From Arsenophonus endosymbiont of Ceratovacuna japonica (GTDB lineage Bacteria > Pseudomonadota > Gammaproteobacteria > Enterobacterales > Enterobacteriaceae): a stretch of DNA of 64,000 nucleotides. Positions 59,136 through 64,000 of this stretch are shown here, one piece after another. Under the pieces are notes generated by a model. That model was not told the DNA's origin. It made no database searches and saw only the letters and a list, made by a program, of their open reading frames with translations. The stretch covers positions 1 through 64,000 of the forward strand of contig AP026064.1 in NCBI GenBank assembly GCA_024349725.1, written 5' to 3'. The translations under genes were made by a program, and so were the position numbers. Numbering within the stretch: the stretch's first letter is position 1; the number at the start of each line of letters is the position of its first letter.

Positions 59136-59390
59136 TTATAAAATAGATTTTTCTATAATACGCATAAATGTCCATGATTTTGTTTTAGACAATGGACGAG
59201 TTTCACGTATTTCTACTAAATCACCAATGACGCATTCATTATTTTCATCATGTACATGTAATTTTACTGTACGTCGAATAAATTTTCCATATAAAGAATG
59301 TTTTACCATACGATCAATAGCAACAACAATAGATTTTTCCATTTTATCACTAGTTACGCGACCTTGCAAAGTACGAATTTTATAATTCAT
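59136..59390 (-). CDS. rpsQ: 30S ribosomal protein S17
   Basis: S17 is a primary 16S rRNA binder. The product has 84 residues, as in E. coli. [20 protein letters not shown] and [20 protein letters not shown] are conserved; the C-terminus has [20 protein letters not shown]. Its ATG lies inside the end of rpmC (11-base overlap), and its ribosome binding site AAGGAGG is within rpmC, indicating translational coupling. Confidence 0.97.
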   Translation of the reverse strand: MNYKIRTLQGRVTSDKMEKSIVVAIDRMVKHSLYGKFIRRTVKLHVHDENNECVIGDLVEIRETRPLSKTKSWTFMRIIEKSIL

Positions 59391-59586
59391 CGCGTACCTC
59401 CTTAGACTTTTTAGTTAATAAAGTCTTAATACGAGCAATATTACGACGTACTCGTTTTAACAAATGAGACTGTTGTAATCGCCCATTTGACGATTGCATA
59501 TTTAAATTAAATTGCTCACGTAATAAAATAAATAATTTAGTATTTAATTCTTCTATATTTTTTTTGTGTAGCTCTTTAATTTTCAT
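59380..59586 (-). CDS. rpmC: 50S ribosomal protein L29
   Basis: L29 lies at the tunnel exit and helps dock SRP and trigger factor. The product has 68 residues (E. coli 63). The alpha-hairpin core [17 protein letters not shown] and [20 protein letters not shown] are conserved. The C-terminal extension of five residues overlaps rpsQ. Its ATG shares one base with the rplP stop (TAATG). Confidence 0.96.
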   Translation of the reverse strand: MKIKELHKKNIEELNTKLFILLREQFNLNMQSSNGRLQQSHLLKRVRRNIARIKTLLTKKSKEVRDEL

Positions 59587-59996
59587 TACATTACCATCTT
59601 AGTTATAAAAGTAGTTTTAATAGGTAGTTTTGCTGTTGCTAATTTAAATGCTTCACGAGCTAATTCTTCTGTAACACCATCTATTTCATAAATAACTTTA
59701 CCAGGCTGAATTAAAGTAACCCAATACTCTACATTACCTTTACCTTTACCCATACGTACTTCAAGTGGTTTTTTAGTAATAGGTTTATCTGGAAATACTC
59801 TAATCCAAAGTTTACCTTGACGTTTAACTGCACGAGTTATAACACGACGTGCTGATTCAATTTGACGTGCTGTCAAACGCCCACGACTAACTGCTTTTAA
59901 ACCAAAATCACCAAAACTAATATTTGTACCTGACGCTAAACCACGGTTACGACCTTTATGTGTTTTACGAAATTTAGTTCGCTTTGGTTGCAACAT
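59586..59996 (-). CDS. rplP: 50S ribosomal protein L16
   Basis: L16 organises the A-site tRNA binding region. The product has 136 residues, as in E. coli. [20 protein letters not shown] and [20 protein letters not shown] are conserved. It is joined to rpsC and rpmC by one-base TAATG stop/start overlaps on both sides, so the three are translationally coupled. Confidence 0.97.
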   Translation of the reverse strand: MLQPKRTKFRKTHKGRNRGLASGTNISFGDFGLKAVSRGRLTARQIESARRVITRAVKRQGKLWIRVFPDKPITKKPLEVRMGKGKGNVEYWVTLIQPGKVIYEIDGVTEELAREAFKLATAKLPIKTTFITKMVM

Positions 59997-60709
59997 TAAT
60001 TATTCTCCTTTCGTCCTTTATTTCGTTGCTGTTTTTTAGGTTGAATAATTGGTTTTTCTACTAGTTTCATGACCTTTATAGTGTCTAAAATTTCGCCTTT
60101 AAAAATCCATACTTTAACACCTAATACACCATAAGTAGTATATGCTTCTGCAGCATTATAATCAATATTAGCACGTAAAGTATGTAATGGAACTCGTCCT
60201 TCACGATACCATTCAGTACGTGCAATTTCAGCACCACCTAAACGACCACTTACTTTTACCTTTATACCTTTAGCACCCAAACGCATAGCATTTTGTACTG
60301 CACGTTTCATAGCACGACGAAACATAATACGACGTTTTAATTGTGAAGCAATACTATCAGCAACTAATTTAGCATCTAGCTCAGGTTTACGTATTTCAGT
60401 AATATTAATTTGTGTAGGCACACCAGTAATATTTGCCACTATTTTACGTAATTTTTCAACATCTTCACCTTTTTTACCAATAACAATACCAGGACGAGAA
60501 GTATGAAGAGTTACACGAATACTTTTTGCAGGACGTTCTATACTAATACATGAAATAGATGCTTTTATTAATTCTTTGTTTAAATATTGACGTACTTTAA
60601 AATCACTATCTAAATTATCAGCAAATTCTTTTGTATTTGCATACCAATTAGAATTCCAAGATTTTACAATACCTAAACGGATACCATTAGGATGTACTTT
60701 TTGACCCAT
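59996..60709 (-). CDS. rpsC: 30S ribosomal protein S3
   Basis: S3 lines the mRNA entry channel. The product has 237 residues (E. coli 233). [20 protein letters not shown] is at the N-terminus; the KH domain has [20 protein letters not shown] at about 60-80; [20 protein letters not shown] is typical of the C-terminal domain. The C-terminal tail is Lys/Asn/Arg-rich and slightly extended. It starts 17 bases after rplV. Confidence 0.97.
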   Translation of the reverse strand: MGQKVHPNGIRLGIVKSWNSNWYANTKEFADNLDSDFKVRQYLNKELIKASISCISIERPAKSIRVTLHTSRPGIVIGKKGEDVEKLRKIVANITGVPTQINITEIRKPELDAKLVADSIASQLKRRIMFRRAMKRAVQNAMRLGAKGIKVKVSGRLGGAEIARTEWYREGRVPLHTLRANIDYNAAEAYTTYGVLGVKVWIFKGEILDTIKVMKLVEKPIIQPKKQQRNKGRKENN

Positions 60710-60726
60710 TGCTAGTCTCCAGATTT

Positions 60727-61059
60727 TTAGCGTTCAGACACAACTATAGTAATATGACTGGTGCGCTTTAAAATACGATCTGCACGACCTTTAGCACGAG
60801 GTATAATGCGCTTCATAGTTGAACCTTCATCAACGAAAATTTTTTTTACTTTTAAATTATCAATATCAGCTCCATCATTATGTTCAGCATTAGCTATAGC
60901 AGACTTAAGTACTTTTTTTACTAAACCAGCAGATTTTTTATTAACATAATTTAAAACCTCTAGAGCTTGCGATACCTTTTTACCGCGAATTAAATCAGCT
61001 ACTAAACGAATCTTCTGAGCAGAAGAGTGAGCATAGCGATGTATAGCGATAGTTTCCAT
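60727..61059 (-). CDS. rplV: 50S ribosomal protein L22
   Basis: L22 reaches into the exit tunnel with a beta-hairpin. The product has 110 residues, as in E. coli. [20 protein letters not shown], the loop region [18 protein letters not shown] and the C-terminal [11 protein letters not shown] are conserved. It lies 9 bases after rpsS. Confidence 0.97.
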   Translation of the reverse strand: METIAIHRYAHSSAQKIRLVADLIRGKKVSQALEVLNYVNKKSAGLVKKVLKSAIANAEHNDGADIDNLKVKKIFVDEGSTMKRIIPRAKGRADRILKRTSHITIVVSER

Positions 61060-61068
61060 CTATTCCTC

Positions 61069-61353
61069 TTACTTTAATGTTTTTTTAATCTTTTTATCTG
61101 ATATATGACTGCGATAAGTACGAGTCGGAGAAAATTCACCTAATTTATGACCAACCATTTCTTCAGTAATATAAATTGGAGTATGATGACGACCATTATG
61201 GATAGCAATAGTCAAACCAATCATATTAGGAAATATTGTTGAACGACGAGACCAAGTCTTCAGAGGTTTTTTATCTCCGTTTTTTACCGCTTTTTCTACC
61301 TTATTCAGCAAGTGTAGGTCAATAAATGGACCCTTCTTGAGAGAACGTGGCAT
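61069..61353 (-). CDS. rpsS: 30S ribosomal protein S19
   Basis: S19 sits in the head next to S13. The product has 94 residues (E. coli 92). [20 protein letters not shown] and [20 protein letters not shown] are conserved, with [16 protein letters not shown] near the C-terminus. It lies 10 bases after rplB. Confidence 0.97.
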   Translation of the reverse strand: MPRSLKKGPFIDLHLLNKVEKAVKNGDKKPLKTWSRRSTIFPNMIGLTIAIHNGRHHTPIYITEEMVGHKLGEFSPTRTYRSHISDKKIKKTLK

Positions 61354-61363
61354 GATTTATCCT

Positions 61364-62191
61364 CTAATTATTTTTAGAACGGTGACGTACTATATATTTA
61401 TCAGTACGCTTATTACTACGAGTTTTTTTACCTTTAGTTTGAACTCCCCATGGTGTAACTGGATGTTTACCAAAATTACGACCTTCACCACCACCATGTG
61501 GATGATCTACTGGATTCATTGCAGTACCACGAACAGTAGGACGTATTCCACGCCATCTACTAGCACCAGCTTTACCAAGAATGCGTAACATATGTTCTGA
61601 ATTACCAACTTCACCTAATGTAGCGCGACAATCAGAGTGCACCTTACGTATTTCACCAGATCTTAAACGAATAGTTACATAACTATTATCACGTGCAATT
61701 ATTTGTACATAAGCTCCAGCTGAACGAGCTAATTGACCACCTTTACCTGGTTTAAGTTCAACATTATGCACTGTAGAACCAATAGGAATATTACTCATAG
61801 GTAAAGTATTACCTAACTTAATTTCTGCATTTACACCAGATTGGATTTGATCACCAATTTTTAAATTTTTTGTTGCTAAAATATAACGTCGTTCTCCATC
61901 TTTATAAAGAATTAATGCAATATTTGCAGAACGATTTGGGTCGTATTCTAAACGCTCAACAGTAGCAATAACTATATCTTTATTACGTTTAAAATCAATC
62001 AAACGATAATGTTGTTTATGACCACCACCAATATGACGAGTAGTGATGCAACCATTATTATTACGACCACCAGTTTTATTATTTTTTTCAATTAACCTTT
62101 CATAAGATTTACCCTTATGCAAATCATTATTAATTATTTTAATTACATGACGACGGCCTGGAGACGTAGGTTTACATTTAATAACTGCCAT
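61364..62191 (-). CDS. rplB: 50S ribosomal protein L2
   Basis: L2 supports the peptidyl transferase centre and subunit joining. The product has 275 residues (E. coli 273). The conserved C-terminal loop [20 protein letters not shown] contains the His essential for peptidyl transfer (E. coli His229). N-terminal [15 protein letters not shown] and the central [19 protein letters not shown] are typical. It lies 20 bases after rplW. Confidence 0.98.
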   Translation of the reverse strand: MAVIKCKPTSPGRRHVIKIINNDLHKGKSYERLIEKNNKTGGRNNNGCITTRHIGGGHKQHYRLIDFKRNKDIVIATVERLEYDPNRSANIALILYKDGERRYILATKNLKIGDQIQSGVNAEIKLGNTLPMSNIPIGSTVHNVELKPGKGGQLARSAGAYVQIIARDNSYVTIRLRSGEIRKVHSDCRATLGEVGNSEHMLRILGKAGASRWRGIRPTVRGTAMNPVDHPHGGGEGRNFGKHPVTPWGVQTKGKKTRSNKRTDKYIVRHRSKNN

Positions 62192-62211
62192 TATTATTTA
62201 TTCCTCTAATT

Positions 62212-62514
62212 TTACTCTACACCACCAATAATATCTAAACTTTGATTTTTTCTTAAAAATACATAAGCTTTTTTCCAATCATTGCGATAACCAATTCGCT
62301 GACCATATCGTTTAGTTTTACCTTTAACTAATAAAGTGTTAATATTTTTAACTTTAACTTTAAATAATTTCTGTATAGCATCTTTAATATCTATTTTAGT
62401 TGCATGTTTTGCAACTTTAAATACTATAACATTATTTTTCTCCATTACTAAAGAAGATTTTTCTGATACATGTGATGCACGTAATACTTTTATTAAATTT
62501 TCTTTAGTAATCAT
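62212..62514 (-). CDS. rplW: 50S ribosomal protein L23
   Basis: L23 is the tunnel-exit docking site for trigger factor and SRP. The product has 100 residues, as in E. coli. [20 protein letters not shown] and the loop [20 protein letters not shown] are conserved. Its ATG overlaps the rplD stop by four bases (ATGA), a translational coupling arrangement. Confidence 0.97.
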   Translation of the reverse strand: MITKENLIKVLRASHVSEKSSLVMEKNNVIVFKVAKHATKIDIKDAIQKLFKVKVKNINTLLVKGKTKRYGQRIGYRNDWKKAYVFLRKNQSLDIIGGVE

Positions 62515-63116
62515 AGTAGTATTTCCTCAATTTTTTTAACAGCGTTAATAGTTATAACTACTTTATTAAATGAAATTAAATTAATAGGATTTATATTCAT
62601 TACGTTACAAATATTGACTTTATATAAATTACGAGCTGCTAAAGATAAATTTTTACTTACATCATTAGTAATAATTAAAACATCATTTAATATCATTTTT
62701 TTTAATTTTTGTATTAAAATTTTAGTTTTTGGTACTTCTAATACAAATTCTGTAACAATAATTAAACGATCTTGTCGTATTAATTCTGACAAAATACTTT
62801 TTAAAGCACCACGATACATCTTTTTATTTATTTTTTGATTATGATCTTGAGGTTTTGATGCAAAAGTAACACCACCAGATCTCCAAATTGGACTTTTCAA
62901 TGAACCAGATCGTGCACGACCAGTACCTTTTTGACGCCATGGTTTTTTACCAGAACCCGATACTTGAGCACGATTTTTCTGGGCACGAGTACCTTGACGA
63001 GCACCAGATGCATATGCAGTAATTACTTGATGTATTAAAGCTTCATTAAAATCTCGTTTGAATACATTTTCAGAAACAGTAAGAGTATTTTGAGTATCAT
63101 TTATTACTAATTCCAT
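62511..63116 (-). CDS. rplD: 50S ribosomal protein L4
   Basis: L4 lines the exit tunnel and in E. coli represses the S10 operon. Two in-frame ATGs lie six bases apart (63122 and 63116). AGGAG touches the first with no spacer and is 6 bases before the second, so I use 63116: [19 protein letters not shown], 201 residues, the E. coli length. The tunnel loop [19 protein letters not shown] and [11 protein letters not shown] are conserved. It ends in TGA, so UGA is a stop codon here. Confidence 0.96.
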   Translation of the reverse strand: MELVINDTQNTLTVSENVFKRDFNEALIHQVITAYASGARQGTRAQKNRAQVSGSGKKPWRQKGTGRARSGSLKSPIWRSGGVTFASKPQDHNQKINKKMYRGALKSILSELIRQDRLIIVTEFVLEVPKTKILIQKLKKMILNDVLIITNDVSKNLSLAARNLYKVNICNVMNINPINLISFNKVVITINAVKKIEEILL

Positions 63117-63132
63117 TTCCATCTCCTAAATA

Positions 63133-63762
63133 TTATACTTTAATAGCTGGTTTTATAATTAAGTTATTTCCAGTTGCACCTGGTACAGAACCCTTAACTA
63201 ATAATAAATTACGTTCAATATCAATACGTATTATATCCAAACTTTGAATAGTTACACGTTCATTACCTAATTGACCTGCCATTTTTTTCCCTTTAAATAC
63301 TCTACCAGGAGTTTGATTTTGACCAATAGAACCAGGAACACGATGTGATAAAGAATTACCATGAGTAGCATCTTGAGTACTAAAATTCCAACGTTTTACT
63401 GTCCCAGAAAAACCTTTTCCTTTAGAAATACCAGTAACATCAACTTTTTTTATATCAATAAAAATTTTAAGATTAATATTTTGACCTATTATAAATTTTT
63501 CATCTTCATTAAAACGAAACTCACGCAAAATGCAACCAACTTTAACATTAGATTTAGTAAAATGACCTATTTCAGATTTTTTTATATATTTTGTTTTTTT
63601 ACTACCAGTAGTAACTTGAATTGCATTATAACCATCTGTTTTTAATAATTTAACTTGAATTATTCGATTGTCTTCAATTTCAATAATAGTTACAGGTATA
63701 GAAACACCATTTTCACTAAAAATACAAGTCATTCCTACTTTCTTCCCGATTAAACCTATCAC
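63133..63762 (-). CDS. rplC: 50S ribosomal protein L3
   Basis: L3 starts 50S assembly and reaches the peptidyl transferase centre. The product has 209 residues, as in E. coli. [20 protein letters not shown] is at the N-terminus. [20 protein letters not shown] and [20 protein letters not shown] include the Gln (near 150) methylated by PrmB in E. coli. It lies 33 bases after rpsJ and 16 before rplD. Confidence 0.97.
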   Translation of the reverse strand: MIGLIGKKVGMTCIFSENGVSIPVTIIEIEDNRIIQVKLLKTDGYNAIQVTTGSKKTKYIKKSEIGHFTKSNVKVGCILREFRFNEDEKFIIGQNINLKIFIDIKKVDVTGISKGKGFSGTVKRWNFSTQDATHGNSLSHRVPGSIGQNQTPGRVFKGKKMAGQLGNERVTIQSLDIIRIDIERNLLLVKGSVPGATGNNLIIKPAIKV

Positions 63763-63795
63763 TATTTTAACCTCTTAATCATATAACGTTCTAAT

Positions 63796-64000
<205 letters not shown>

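Overview
The window is a stretch of a very AT-rich, strongly reduced gammaproteobacterial chromosome, numbered from the first base of dnaA. Nearly every protein aligns over its whole length with an Escherichia coli counterpart. About 30% of the window is long, almost purely A/T sequence without genes. There are no mobile elements, CRISPR arrays, phage genes or transcription regulators. This combination (Enterobacterales-type genes, heavy gene loss, non-coding deserts, retention of B-vitamin genes) points to an obligate insect endosymbiont. The biotin genes and folE would suit a host on a vitamin-poor diet such as blood, but the host and species are inference and cannot be fixed from this sequence.

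Layout. 1-5242: dnaA-dnaN-gyrB (recF lost). 8-16 kb: scattered single genes metG, dcd, yegH and gnd, neighbours of the E. coli 45-47 min region. 18-21.3 kb: folE and gpmA. 21.6-32 kb: a block that keeps E. coli 16-17 min order, reading on the minus strand sucC-sucD, cydA-cydB-cydX, tolQ-tolR-tolA-tolB-pal-cpoB and tRNA-Lys(UUU). 33-42 kb: prfB-lysS, lysP, nfo, rplY and bcr. 42.5-47.6 kb: pgl, then the divergent bioA/bioB pair and bioD, with bioF and bioC gone. 50.4-64 kb: the complete S10-spc-alpha ribosomal superoperon on the minus strand, 28 genes from rpsJ (cut by the window end) to rplQ, including the small rpmD and rpmJ.

How the genes work together. The set covers replication initiation and clamp (DnaA, DnaN, GyrB), translation (ribosomal proteins, MetRS, LysRS, RF2, tRNA-Lys), protein export (SecY), envelope integrity (Tol-Pal), microaerobic respiration (cytochrome bd with CydX), part of the TCA cycle (SucCD), the oxidative pentose phosphate route (Pgl, Gnd), glycolysis (GpmA), nucleotide supply (Dcd), one repair enzyme (Nfo), lysine import (LysP), and late biotin and early folate-type pterin synthesis.

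I found no new multi-gene system. The most noteworthy non-textbook signals are: a long inverted repeat in each of ten large gene-free gaps, including one with an unusual GC-containing core where bioF-bioC used to be; loss of the RF2 programmed frameshift; a possible eroded BirA operator between bioA and bioB; a candidate alpha-operon leader structure; a 31-bp tandem repeat; and two short GC-richer islands that may be gene remnants.
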